From: Sulfurimonas hongkongensis
GTDB lineage: Bacteria > Campylobacterota > Campylobacteria > Campylobacterales > Sulfurimonadaceae
Direction: 5' to 3'
Assembly (NCBI RefSeq): GCF_000445475.1
Contig: NZ_AUPZ01000002.1
Location: 328,280 to 392,279, forward strand
Length of the DNA stretch: 64,000 nt
Shown: piece after piece, positions 17,979 to 30,117 of the stretch
How positions within the stretch are numbered: the first letter of the stretch is position 1
Layout: the number at the start of each line of letters is the position of its first letter
The notes under the pieces: model-generated
The model's database searches: none
Told to the model about the DNA's origin: nothing
What the model saw: the letters and a program-made list of their open reading frames with translations, nothing else
Made by a program: the position numbers and the translations under genes

Positions 17979-20900
17979 TTATCTATCTTTTTTTTTATAC
18001 ATCAAGTAGTATCCAGCAGGTAACACAAGCAGTGTTAGTATGGTTGAACTTATGATTCCACCAGTTATAACTACTGAGAGTGGATACTGAATCTCACTTC
18101 CAACACCACTAGCATATAGAAGTGGGAGAATCCCAAAGAGTGTTGTAAAGGCTGTCATTAAAACTGGACGAAGACGAAGCAGAGCTGCATCTTTTAGTAA
18201 AATCTTCAAATCAGCATCTGGGAATTTAAGACGTAACACATCTATAAAACTGACTAAAACTATGCCATTTAAAATAGCTATAGCAAAGATAGCTAAAAAC
18301 CCTACAATGGCTGAGACAGACAAGTAAATGCCACTTGCTATAAGAGCAACAATACTCCCAATAAATCCAAAAGGTACATTTATTAAAATCAGCATCGCTT
18401 TTGAGATAGAGTTAAATGCCGTATATAAAAGGAGTATTACTAAAAATATAGTTATGGGGATGATAATCATCAACTTATTTGTAGCCTCTTGCATATTTTT
18501 AAAGTCACCTGCCCAACCGATATAGTAACCTGTTGGCATCTCTACTTCCTCCTCTATAAGCTTGTTTGCTTCTTTTACAAAAGAAGCTACATCTCGTCCA
18601 TCTACTTCCATAGAGAGAACCATATAGCGGCTAAGATTTTCTCGTTTGATAAATGAGGCGCCATGTGTAACCCCAATGTCACAAACTTGATCTAGTGTAA
18701 CAAGTGAGCCATTTTTTGAGCGAAGAGTTACCTCTTTTAGAGCCTCTATATCCTTTTTTGCATCTTTGATCTTTGCAACGATTGGAAATCTTCTGTTACC
18801 CTCTATCATCTGGGTAACTTCTTCTTCGCCGATGCCATTGCGGATAACCTGCATAACCTCATCTACACTAATACCATAACGAGCCAGATTTAAGTAGTTT
18901 GGTTCTATCTTTATCTGCGCTTGACCGAGTTGAGTCTCTACTTCCATCCTAACAAGTCCACGAACACTGCTGATGGTTTTTTGGATACTTTTAGAGATGC
19001 CCTCTAGCTCTTTTTGGTCATATCCATATATCTTGATGGCGAGTTCAGAACTTACACCTTCAAGTAGCTCTTCTATCCTCATAGCTATGGGCTGTGTGGG
19101 AACAAATGCTATATGCTCAAACCTATGTTCTAAGTCTTCATTCATCCTGTGAGTGAGTGCAGGCAAATCTTTTATGCCATCTTTTAGAGTGAGCAGAACT
19201 TCCATATAGTTAGCTTGAGCAGTCTCGCCTTTTTCACTTCTTCCTATCATAGATAAGACTGAACTAACCTCATCAGGATAATTTTTAAGTATGTGACTCT
19301 CTATCATGGAAGCATTCTCAACTGATTGCGTAAGTGCAGTTCCTGGTATGGCTATAACTCTATACATGATAGATTCTTCATTTAACTCAGGCATAAATTC
19401 GCGACCTTGTTGTAAAAGAGAAAAAGTAAGAGCTATAAATAAAACGCTAACAGATGCTAAGATTTTTTTAGAATTTGAGAGTGAAAATATGAGTAGTGGA
19501 GCGTATGCTTTTTTTAAAGCTTCCATTAGTCTGTTCTCGGAGCTTTTAGTAGGTTTTAGCAAAAAGAGGGCTAAAGTAGGAATTAAAACCAAAGCTACAA
19601 AGATTGAGCCAAGCATTACAAAGACAATGTTAAGTGCCATCGGAGAGTATAGTTTTCCTGCTAAGTCATCAAGTGATAGAAGAGGAATAAATACAGCCAC
19701 AATGATAAGAACTGCAAATGTTATAGGCTTTGCTACCTCTTTTGTAGCCTCCGCAATTACTTTTACTTTTGACTCATCTTTGCGAAGTTTGCGAAAGATA
19801 TTCTCAACCACAACTATAGTAGCATCTACTATCATTCCCACCGCAATGGCTAGTCCGCTAAGAGTCATAAGATTTGCAGAGAGATTATAGTAGTCCATCA
19901 GTAAAAAGGCAATAAACAGAGATATTGGCAGAGATAAGATAACTATAAATGCAGAACGCAGTTCAAACAAAAATAAAAACAAAACAAAGGCGACTAAAAT
20001 CATTCCAGTAAGAAGTGCCGATGTCATAGTGCTTACCGCTTTGTTAGTTATCTCTGTTCTATCATATATAGTTTCGATAGTGACATCTTCTGGAAGTGTT
20101 GAGTTTATGGTTGGGAGTCTTTTCTTTATATGCTCTACTACCTTTGCAGCATTTGTCGCGGTGCGTTGTAAAACCATCCCCATAACAGCTTCACTTGCAT
20201 CAATGCTTACTGCTCCAAATCGCGGAACTGCACCAACTTCAACTTCTGCAATATCGCCAATAGTTACAGCTTGTCCTTCACCAGATTTTAGAACTGTGTT
20301 TCTAATATCCTCAAGAGATTTATAAAGCCCTGATCCTCGGATAAGATATTGCTCGCGGTTAAACTCTAAGTATTGTCCTCCAGCAGAGAGGTTACTTTTT
20401 TCAAGGGATGTGATAATATCCTCGTAAGTGATACCAAAATTTTGAAGTTTTTTTGTATCTATAAGAACATTGTATTGCTTTTCATCTCCGCCCCAACCAA
20501 TCACCTCTTCAACTCCACTAACACCCTTAAGTAGCGGTGTAACTATGAAGTCTTGCATCTCACGAAGCTCTTGAAGTGTGTAGCTATTACTTGCATCTTG
20601 GAGTCTATACCAAAAGACTTGGCCCAGACCTGTAGTGTTTGGACCTAATTCTGGTTTACCCCAACCCTCTGGAATATCTACGCTACTAAGTCTCTCATTT
20701 ACAAGCTGACGCAAAAAGTATATGTCCATTTCATCTTCAAAGAAAACAGAGACATATGATAAGCCAAAAAATGAGTTTGACATGATTGTCTTTACTCCTG
20801 CCATTCCTGATAGTGCTGACTCTATGGGATAGGTGATAAGTTTTTCTATATCCTCAGCAGAATTACCCCTGCTCTCGGTATAGATAACAACTTGCTTTGG

Positions 20901-21029
20901 CGTGATATCTGGAAAAGCATCTATGGGTATATCTTTGTAGGCTTTAAAACCAAAAGCACTGATGGCAATGAAGAGTGTAAGAACTAAAAACTTATACTTT
21001 AGTGAGATATCTATAAGATTATTTAACAT
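17979..21029 (-). CDS. Heavy-metal RND efflux pump (CusA/CzcA family)
   Basis: A 1016-residue inner-membrane proton antiporter of the heavy-metal RND family. The N-terminal DIPIDAFPDITPKQVVIYTE is typical of CusA/CzcA. Two sets of membrane helices alternate with periplasmic loops, and the helix-4 motif is GMIVDATIVVVEN. That motif keeps one Asp and the Glu but not the first Asp of the CzcA DFG..D pattern, so it is closer to CusA-like pumps for monovalent metals, though specificity is uncertain. It is the last gene of a four-gene minus-strand operon. Long antisense ORFs inside it are shadows. Confidence 0.9.
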   Translation of the reverse strand: MLNNLIDISLKYKFLVLTLFIAISAFGFKAYKDIPIDAFPDITPKQVVIYTESRGNSAEDIEKLITYPIESALSGMAGVKTIMSNSFFGLSYVSVFFEDEMDIYFLRQLVNERLSSVDIPEGWGKPELGPNTTGLGQVFWYRLQDASNSYTLQELREMQDFIVTPLLKGVSGVEEVIGWGGDEKQYNVLIDTKKLQNFGITYEDIITSLEKSNLSAGGQYLEFNREQYLIRGSGLYKSLEDIRNTVLKSGEGQAVTIGDIAEVEVGAVPRFGAVSIDASEAVMGMVLQRTATNAAKVVEHIKKRLPTINSTLPEDVTIETIYDRTEITNKAVSTMTSALLTGMILVAFVLFLFLFELRSAFIVILSLPISLFIAFLLMDYYNLSANLMTLSGLAIAVGMIVDATIVVVENIFRKLRKDESKVKVIAEATKEVAKPITFAVLIIVAVFIPLLSLDDLAGKLYSPMALNIVFVMLGSIFVALVLIPTLALFLLKPTKSSENRLMEALKKAYAPLLIFSLSNSKKILASVSVLFIALTFSLLQQGREFMPELNEESIMYRVIAIPGTALTQSVENASMIESHILKNYPDEVSSVLSMIGRSEKGETAQANYMEVLLTLKDGIKDLPALTHRMNEDLEHRFEHIAFVPTQPIAMRIEELLEGVSSELAIKIYGYDQKELEGISKSIQKTISSVRGLVRMEVETQLGQAQIKIEPNYLNLARYGISVDEVMQVIRNGIGEEEVTQMIEGNRRFPIVAKIKDAKKDIEALKEVTLRSKNGSLVTLDQVCDIGVTHGASFIKRENLSRYMVLSMEVDGRDVASFVKEANKLIEEEVEMPTGYYIGWAGDFKNMQEATNKLMIIIPITIFLVILLLYTAFNSISKAMLILINVPFGFIGSIVALIASGIYLSVSAIVGFLAIFAIAILNGIVLVSFIDVLRLKFPDADLKILLKDAALLRLRPVLMTAFTTLFGILPLLYASGVGSEIQYPLSVVITGGIISSTILTLLVLPAGYYLMYKKKDR

Positions 21030-21038
21030 CTCCTCTCC

Positions 21039-22163
21039 CTAGTGCCCATGTCCGCCAAGAGAAGATTTGAGTAGTTGAGATTTTACATAGTAACTCTTAT
21101 CGCTAACATATCTCTCCCCTATCTCTACTCCCTCAACCGCCACAAACTCTTCATCTTGAGCTACAATATTTACAACACGAACTTCGTAAGGTGCTTCATC
21201 TTTATCATCATGTTCATGATGGTCATCGTGAACTTTTTTATGCTCATGCTCATCATGGTCGTGAGCTTCATGTTCATCATGCTTAGAGATAAAAACCACC
21301 CACTCATTGTTAAAAAAAGAAAGAGCTGATTTTTCTACTGCTACCTGTTTTTTCGTTTTGTCAAAATATAACCTAGCACTTGTGTAAGCATTTTCATAGA
21401 GCTTATTTAAACTGCTGTCTATGTTTGAGAGCAAAACCACTCTTTGTGTCTTTTCATCTACTTCTGGAAGTATCTTAGTCACTTTTGAGACTATCTTTTC
21501 ATCACTTGCATCTATGACTATTTTCTGTCCTATCTTAACCTTAGACGCATATTTTAGAGGCAAAAAAGATTTTAAATAGAAGGCTTGGTCTTTTGTAACT
21601 AAGATGATGGGTGTCTCTTCTTTTATGCTTGAGTGAAGTGGTTGAAGTATTTGAGACACCACTCCCTCACTATGAGCATAGAGTATGTAGTTTGATGAAG
21701 CAACTTTTAGCGTATCTGTCTCAATTGCCAAAGTATTTAGTTGAGACTTTAGAGATGTTAGTTTTGCCCTTGCTTCATCTCTTTTGATGCTCTCTTGATT
21801 TAGCTCTTGCATTGAAGTCATTCCTTTTTCATAAAGACTCTTTGACGCTTGAAAATTTTTCTCCTGCGTTTGCAGTTGTGTTTTTAAAGAGATGAAGTTT
21901 GCTGTCATATCTGAGAGAACTATAGACTCTATAAGAGCTATTTTTTGCCCCGCTTTTACACTCTGACCTACTTTTACATAGTAGTTTTCTATATGACCAT
22001 CAACAAGGGACATGATGGATTGTTTTGCGTTTGAGAGTTGAACTATTTGTGAATTTAGCTCTATAGATTTTGAAAATTCTCTCATTTTGGCACTCTTTGT
22101 CGGTATCTCAACTGAAAAAAGCGTTAACGCTAATATGCTTGTTAGTAAAAATATCTTAGTCAT
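21039..22163 (-). CDS. Periplasmic adaptor (membrane fusion) subunit with His-rich loop
   Basis: A 374-residue adaptor that would bridge the RND pump and the outer-membrane channel. After a signal peptide it has a biotinyl-lipoyl-like segment (VDGHIENYYVKVGQSVKAGQKIALI), a coiled-coil hairpin around residues 90-155, and beta-barrel regions. A His/Asp/Glu-rich insert at about residues 291-322 and a GGHGH C-terminus point to metal binding. It overlaps the TolC-type gene by 8 bases and lies 9 bases before the pump. Confidence 0.88.
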   Translation of the reverse strand: MTKIFLLTSILALTLFSVEIPTKSAKMREFSKSIELNSQIVQLSNAKQSIMSLVDGHIENYYVKVGQSVKAGQKIALIESIVLSDMTANFISLKTQLQTQEKNFQASKSLYEKGMTSMQELNQESIKRDEARAKLTSLKSQLNTLAIETDTLKVASSNYILYAHSEGVVSQILQPLHSSIKEETPIILVTKDQAFYLKSFLPLKYASKVKIGQKIVIDASDEKIVSKVTKILPEVDEKTQRVVLLSNIDSSLNKLYENAYTSARLYFDKTKKQVAVEKSALSFFNNEWVVFISKHDEHEAHDHDEHEHKKVHDDHHEHDDKDEAPYEVRVVNIVAQDEEFVAVEGVEIGERYVSDKSYYVKSQLLKSSLGGHGH

Positions 22164-23325
22164 TATATGCTCCTAAAAGATAGTTATTTGTGATGATGTT
22201 TTGATTTAATGTTGTCTCTATTTTTATAAGAGACTCTTTTGTTTTGATAACTCTGTTTTTGATGTTTTGAAGTTCAAGCAGATTTACGCTTGCTATTTTA
22301 TATCCATCTTCAAACATCTCTAAAAGCTCTATCTGGGTTTTTAGAGTCTGCTCATTTTTAGACTTTAAAAGCAGCAACAAATCTCTTTGCTTTTTAAGTC
22401 TGCTCATCTCTGTAGAGAGCTTTGCTTCTTGGTTTTGAATGAGGAGCTGCGCTTTGTCTGCTTCAAGTTTTGCTATGCGCCTCTCCTCCTTTGATGTGTT
22501 AAAAATAGCAAGTGGGATAGAAGCGCCTACTCTAAATATATCTTGATCTGGCTCGCTCTCATATTGAGCATTTATATCTATCCACTTAAGTTTGTTAGAG
22601 TCTATTTGTGAGGAAGCTTTTGCTTCATCTTTATAACTTAAGAGATAGTTTATCTCCGGATTATTTTTTGTTAAACTCCCTTTAGATAGTCTAAACTCAT
22701 GAGTAAAATCTAGTTCTATCTCCTCTCTTGCTCCGGCAAACTCTAACAAGGCAAAGTATCTCTCTTGTATATCAAGATTTAGCGTTTGTGCTTTTATCTC
22801 TACCATCTCATACTCAACTCGCGATTGAAGCATCTCGCTTTTTGAGATGGTTCCAGCTAAGTTTCTTTGTTTTGATATCTCATAAATATGCTCTGCTATC
22901 TCTAACTCTTCCTTTGCTAACTCAAACATTTTTTTTGTCTGTGCATACTTAGTAAAAAGAAGTGAGATATCCCGAGCAAACTCTGCGTAGGAGAGAGCGT
23001 AGTTTGAGCTAGCCTTTTTGATAGTTGCGTTTGAGAGTGCTTGGGCATCGCTACCTACTCCCCATAGTCTGATGGGTTGAGTGATAGTTACGCTATATCC
23101 ATTTTCATCTCTAGATATATCTGGCTTAAACTTTGAATATACTAAATCCAAAGATGGGTTTTTGTATCTCGTTGTCATAAGTCCTTGTTCTTTTGCTTGA
23201 GATATTTCTACTCTTGAAGATTTCAAGTATGGGCTTTTTTTTATTGCGTTGTCTAAAAAAACATCAAAATTTTGTGCAAATAGAGATGCTGATATTAGGA
23301 CAACTATTGATAATATTTTTATCAT
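22156..23325 (-). CDS. TolC-family outer-membrane efflux channel
   Basis: A 389-residue protein with a signal peptide (residues 1-17) and the repeated long helices of TolC/CusC-like channels (MTTRYKNPSLDLVYS near the N-terminus, then a second half with AKLEADKAQLLIQNQEAKLSTEM coiled-coil content). It supplies the outer-membrane exit for the RND pump. It overlaps the adaptor gene by 8 bases and is second in the operon. Confidence 0.88.
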   Translation of the reverse strand: MIKILSIVVLISASLFAQNFDVFLDNAIKKSPYLKSSRVEISQAKEQGLMTTRYKNPSLDLVYSKFKPDISRDENGYSVTITQPIRLWGVGSDAQALSNATIKKASSNYALSYAEFARDISLLFTKYAQTKKMFELAKEELEIAEHIYEISKQRNLAGTISKSEMLQSRVEYEMVEIKAQTLNLDIQERYFALLEFAGAREEIELDFTHEFRLSKGSLTKNNPEINYLLSYKDEAKASSQIDSNKLKWIDINAQYESEPDQDIFRVGASIPLAIFNTSKEERRIAKLEADKAQLLIQNQEAKLSTEMSRLKKQRDLLLLLKSKNEQTLKTQIELLEMFEDGYKIASVNLLELQNIKNRVIKTKESLIKIETTLNQNIITNNYLLGAYND

Positions 23326-23374
23326 TATTGTATCCTCTAGTAAATTGTATAGTTTATTTTTTTTGTGTTAGAGG

Positions 23375-23674
23375 CTAAGAGATAGGAGGTTTATAAAATT
23401 CTAGATGTGTTTTGAAGTTGTATGTTTCTTTATCTGTTTTGTTTGGAATAATTTTGTAGTCGATATGTTGTAAGACTACCTTTTGAGAGAGTAGATATGA
23501 TTGATGGTATTCAAAATGAATAGCACAAATATCTCCATGAGTCTGAGGTGCATCAAATTCACTAATATACTCTATCGCACTACAATGGTCATCATCATAT
23601 GCGGCATAAACATACTCATGTATGATAGAAAAACCAATGACAAAGAGAAGAGAGAGTGTGATTAGCTTTTTCAT
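23375..23674 (-). CDS. Small secreted Cys/His protein leading the efflux operon
   Basis: A 99-residue protein with a signal peptide (about residues 1-24, ending YVYAAYDDD) and a mature part containing two cysteines (near 31 and 50) and several His and Asp residues, ending FYKPPIS. Small secreted metal-binding or regulatory proteins often precede heavy-metal RND operons, and the position here (49 bases before the channel gene) fits. I cannot name the family. Confidence 0.65.
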   Translation of the reverse strand: MKKLITLSLLFVIGFSIIHEYVYAAYDDDHCSAIEYISEFDAPQTHGDICAIHFEYHQSYLLSQKVVLQHIDYKIIPNKTDKETYNFKTHLEFYKPPIS

Positions 23675-23719
23675 GCGCTTAGTATAACCTATAAAAATAA
23701 AGAAGAGATTTATATATAT

Positions 23720-23872
23720 AATTGAACCTTCTGGTTAATCTATAAACTAGATTCCGTGTCGAGCACGGAATGACGGAATACGCGTCATCCTGAACTCTAA
23801 AGAAACATTTTTGCATAGCAAAAAGCGATTCTCTTGTTTTGATTCAGGATCTAGCTTAATAATTGTTAAGAG
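23720..23872 (-). repeat. Right inverted arm of the repeat flanking the efflux operon
   Basis: Reverse-complement copy of 17527-17802 without the 21-bp tandem array. It keeps the 8-bp palindrome ATTCCGTG/CACGGAAT at 23751-23771; the loop differs (TCGAG versus CTTGA) while the stem is unchanged. It also keeps the GCAAAAA/TTTTTGC-type hairpin. It lies within the 312-base gap between the small secreted protein and tlyA. Confidence 0.9.
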
Positions 23873-23880
23873 CATTCCTT

Positions 23881-23970
23881 GTTCCCACGCTCTGCGTGGG
23901 AGTACATATGAATTTTAACAAACGATAAAACAGATGAGCTTATATGCACTCCAACGCACAGCGTAGGAGC
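23881..23970. repeat. REPIN-like pair of inverted palindromic repeats
   Basis: Two related palindromes face each other: 23881-23909 (gttcccacgctctgcgtggg and following) and 23942-23970, its imperfect reverse complement (about five mismatches over 29 bases), with about 32 bases between. The first has a perfect CCCACGC/GCGTGGG stem. This is the layout of REPIN elements, which are usually mobilised in trans by RAYT transposases; no such transposase is in the window. A half copy lies at 17956-17965. Confidence 0.75.
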
Positions 23971-23986
23971 GAGTTAGAGCATTCAG

Positions 23987-26652
<2,666 letters not shown>

Positions 26653-26668
26653 CTATCTCAAAAAATAT

Positions 26669-27886
26669 TTATATACGCTGTTTTTTTGATATTAGAGCTT
26701 TTACAAGTGATTTTTTTATAGATAAATATGAGTCCGTATTTTGTTTTAAAATCTTCTCTTGAGCTTTTATATCTCTTAAAATACTATCCATCTCTCGCTC
26801 TAGTTTTAAGTACTTTTCAAGTGTCCCTCTTTTTATCTCTTTAGCTAAGATATTTTCTATGGTTTTTTTTATATCTTTTATCTCTTGCTTTTGCTCATCT
26901 ATCTCTATTCGAAACTGCTCTTTTTCTTTTGGATCTTTGATGCCATATATATCATCTATCATATCTTGAAGTACTCTAGACTCAGCTCTTAAGAGTTCTG
27001 TGAGTTTTTTTCTGTCATCTTTGCACTTTTTGTTGTAATCTACTGGCGAAATGCCATCTACAAAAAATTCTTGCATCCTTTTATCTAATCCTCTTGCATA
27101 CTCTTTTATCTCTTTTATAGATATCTTTGTTCTGATATAAACCTTAGCAACTGAGAGCATAGAGACTACATTCCACTTCATTCCTTCTTCAGTTAGCAAG
27201 AGTGGAACTTTATATTTATAACCATCTACTATGATGATATTTAGCGAATAATATTTTAAAAACTCAACCATATAGTCGTTTGATCTTGAGATTTCATATA
27301 GCATAAATTCTGCTATACCCTCAAAAACTTCGTTAAAGTGTATCCTAAAAATATATCCACTAAAACCTCTTAAAAATTCCTCACAATGGTCAAACTCATT
27401 TACTAATTCTTGCATAATAATGGCTTGCACATAAGAAAAAACAAACTTCTCGTACCTATCATTATCTATCTTCTCTTCTAAAAAGAATTTTCTTGTAAAC
27501 TCTTTAACTATTAAGTTAAAAAACTTCCTACTCTCCGCTTTTGAAAAAAATTCTTTATAAAACTCTTTTAGTTCACTCTCATCTATACCGTTAAATCTAC
27601 TAGCTACAGTATTGGCATCACTTTTGGTTATCTTTTTCTTTTTCTCAATATCAAAAATCTTTATAAATATGTGGTCTTTTTTGATTACAACTATGTCACT
27701 CTGCTTTAGTTGCAGTGCTTTTTTTATAGAAAACCTTAGTACTTCTTTTGCATCTTGTGTGTCATCAATTATTTTATAAACACTATCCCTTAGTCTTTTT
27801 TTTAAAATAATAATTTGGTTATTTTTATACTCCACAAGATTTTTATTTTCTTGTATGATATTTATTATCTCTTCTTGTAATTTCAT
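26669..27886 (-). CDS. Hypothetical cytoplasmic protein with C-terminal coiled coil
   Basis: A 405-residue protein I do not recognise. It has no signal peptide or membrane helix. The N-terminal two thirds are rich in Phe, Lys and Glu with a helical pattern. The last 120 residues (EIDEQKQEIKDIKKTIENI onward) form a strongly predicted coiled coil. The start codon overlaps the end of the upstream GGDEF/EAL gene by 4 bases (ATGA), so translation is coupled and a functional link to c-di-GMP turnover is possible. It lies 25 bases before ligA. Confidence 0.7.
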   Translation of the reverse strand: MKLQEEIINIIQENKNLVEYKNNQIIILKKRLRDSVYKIIDDTQDAKEVLRFSIKKALQLKQSDIVVIKKDHIFIKIFDIEKKKKITKSDANTVASRFNGIDESELKEFYKEFFSKAESRKFFNLIVKEFTRKFFLEEKIDNDRYEKFVFSYVQAIIMQELVNEFDHCEEFLRGFSGYIFRIHFNEVFEGIAEFMLYEISRSNDYMVEFLKYYSLNIIIVDGYKYKVPLLLTEEGMKWNVVSMLSVAKVYIRTKISIKEIKEYARGLDKRMQEFFVDGISPVDYNKKCKDDRKKLTELLRAESRVLQDMIDDIYGIKDPKEKEQFRIEIDEQKQEIKDIKKTIENILAKEIKRGTLEKYLKLEREMDSILRDIKAQEKILKQNTDSYLSIKKSLVKALISKKQRI

Positions 27887-30063
27887 ATAATCTCTATCTC
27901 TTTGTAACTGTTTATTAAATCTTTAGGGCGACCAAAATAGTAGCCTTGAAACTCATCAACTCCATACTCTTTAAGTAGCTCATAAATCTCTTTGTTCTCT
28001 ACAAACTCTGCTATTGTTTTTGTTTTTAGATCTTTTGCAAAACGGATGATGCTCCTTACTAAGATTTGTGACTCATGATCTTCTAAGATATTTTTAATGA
28101 GTGATCCATCTATTTTTAAGTAGTCTGGTCTAATCTTTAAGATATGAGCATAGTTTGCATAACCACTTCCAAAATCATCTATTGCTATTAGAACCCCTTG
28201 TCTTCTAAACTCTTTTATAGCTCTATGAAGTCTATCAAAATCCTCAACACCCTCTTGTTCAGTAATCTCTAAAACAATTTTTTGCGGTGTGTCAAAAGTA
28301 GCTATCAACTCTACTAACTTATCCATTAAAGAGTAATTAAAAAAATCATTTGGCAAAAGGTTTATAGAGATCTTTTCAGATCTTCTAGCAAAAACATCTA
28401 GTGCTTGTGAGAGTACTTCACGTGCTACATCTATATATAAACCACTCTTGATTGCTACTGGTAAGAAATCATCTGGAAATATTATGTTCTTCCTACCATG
28501 TTCATAGTTTATGATACGAACTAGGGCCTCATACTTAACTATAACTCCATCTCTATCAGTGATGGGTTGAAAAAATGGGATAACATTTTTATTATCCAAT
28601 GCATGTCTAATAATTTTTTTCATACCCAGTATATGCTGTGAGCTTTTTTTACTATCTACATTTTGCGAATAAGCCAGATATGGAAGTGCTTTTTCTTTAG
28701 CCTTTTTTATAGCCATCTGAGCCTGTTCAAGTGAGAGCTCATGATCAAATGAGACTCCTGAGTATATCTCCACTCTTAGAGTCTCTTCAATAAGAGGTAC
28801 ATAGATAGAGAGTGCATTTATCTTTTGATGGAGTCTATCTAGTATGTCGCTATAGACATCCACCTGAATATTTTTCTCTTCTCTAAGAAGTACATACTCA
28901 TCTGCAGATATCCTATATGAACTAAAGCCGTTAGCTTTTGCAAACCTCTCATGCTCATTGGCTACTTGAATTAAAACTTCATTTCCAACATCAATACCAT
29001 AGATCTCATTTAAAAGTCTAAACTCTTTAATGTTACTAAGTATCAAAACATAAGCCTCTCCTGAGTAGAGTTTAGTATTTAATGCTTGTCTATTTTTTAA
29101 ACCTGTTAGGTGATCTGTAAAGACTTGCTTTTTAAAATGCTCTAACATCATGTTAAAACTCTTATGTAGCACAATAACAAGCAGTATTGCTACGAAGACA
29201 CCGATAAAAAGAAGCTTATACATAAAGTCTCTGTTTTGACTAACAATGCCTGAAATATCAAGACCAACTACAAGGTAACCCAAGGTTTGGTTTAGATGAT
29301 TTTGTAGAGGAATATCCATGTTTACCTTGAAATTAGGTGTAGATTCTCTATCTCTAAAGTAATTCTTTAGGTTTTGGCTTCCTCGCACTAAAGTATAGTC
29401 TTTATCTATAGAAACTTTATCGTTTTCAACAATCAACTCAGATATAGGTTTTTTAATAGCTAAACCAATCTCTATATCAAAAATAAGGTTTAAGTCTTGG
29501 ACAAAGTATTTTGGAGAGATTCCAAGTTCGACACTTCCAACATACCTATTTTTATAAAATACAGCTTGTGTAATCCTATAACTCATATCAAGATTATCAA
29601 CTTCAAAACCGTTAAAAGATCTTTGCATATTGTTAGTATCTACTATAAGTGTTCTTTTTTTATTAAGCTTATCACCTCTAAACTCTCTTTTGTGTGCACG
29701 ATAGATTGTAGTGCCATTAGCAGAGCGAAATGTAAGTATATTTATCTCTTTGTTTACTCTTTTTAGTCGTTTATAGTATGGAGTAATTATTGCATCTAAC
29801 TTTTGATAGTCTCTTTGAGCTACTGCTTTAGCTAAACCATCTGAGCTAACTATCTCATCGAGCTTAAGAGATAGTGCCATGCTCTGTGCAGTTAGCTTTG
29901 CTTTAAAGAGTTTTTGAATAGATTGACTAATCTTTTCAAGCTCTTTATTTATAGAATTAGTAAATTGATAATTTAAAAAAAGATAACCCACTATCCACGA
30001 TACTAGGAGTACACTTGTAGAGAGTAGAAGTGTCTTTTGTTTTGTCTTTTGTGGTGTATTCAC
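27883..30063 (-). CDS. Membrane c-di-GMP phosphodiesterase (sensor-GGDEF-EAL)
   Basis: 726 residues: N-terminal membrane helix (about 12-32), a periplasmic double-Cache-like sensor with YRITQAVFYKNRYVGSVELG, a second helix near 275-297, a GGDEF domain and an EAL domain. The GGDEF signature is degraded to ISADEY, so cyclase activity is unlikely. The EAL domain keeps YEALVRI, the ITEQEG metal-binding Glu, DDFGSGYANY and KIDGSLI, so phosphodiesterase activity is expected. It should lower c-di-GMP on ligand sensing and so influence motility or attachment. Overlaps the downstream hypothetical gene. Confidence 0.9.
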   Translation of the reverse strand: MNTPQKTKQKTLLLSTSVLLVSWIVGYLFLNYQFTNSINKELEKISQSIQKLFKAKLTAQSMALSLKLDEIVSSDGLAKAVAQRDYQKLDAIITPYYKRLKRVNKEINILTFRSANGTTIYRAHKREFRGDKLNKKRTLIVDTNNMQRSFNGFEVDNLDMSYRITQAVFYKNRYVGSVELGISPKYFVQDLNLIFDIEIGLAIKKPISELIVENDKVSIDKDYTLVRGSQNLKNYFRDRESTPNFKVNMDIPLQNHLNQTLGYLVVGLDISGIVSQNRDFMYKLLFIGVFVAILLVIVLHKSFNMMLEHFKKQVFTDHLTGLKNRQALNTKLYSGEAYVLILSNIKEFRLLNEIYGIDVGNEVLIQVANEHERFAKANGFSSYRISADEYVLLREEKNIQVDVYSDILDRLHQKINALSIYVPLIEETLRVEIYSGVSFDHELSLEQAQMAIKKAKEKALPYLAYSQNVDSKKSSQHILGMKKIIRHALDNKNVIPFFQPITDRDGVIVKYEALVRIINYEHGRKNIIFPDDFLPVAIKSGLYIDVAREVLSQALDVFARRSEKISINLLPNDFFNYSLMDKLVELIATFDTPQKIVLEITEQEGVEDFDRLHRAIKEFRRQGVLIAIDDFGSGYANYAHILKIRPDYLKIDGSLIKNILEDHESQILVRSIIRFAKDLKTKTIAEFVENKEIYELLKEYGVDEFQGYYFGRPKDLINSYKEIEII

Positions 30064-30117
30064 TATGACTCTTTGTTGTTATTTTTCATTTTTGAGACAC
30101 ATTGTAACATTTTTCAT

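Noticed and set aside
19306..19890. A 194-residue ORF antisense to the RND pump gene
   Set aside because: It lies wholly within a well-supported gene, with low-complexity translation and no start-site signal; treated as a shadow.
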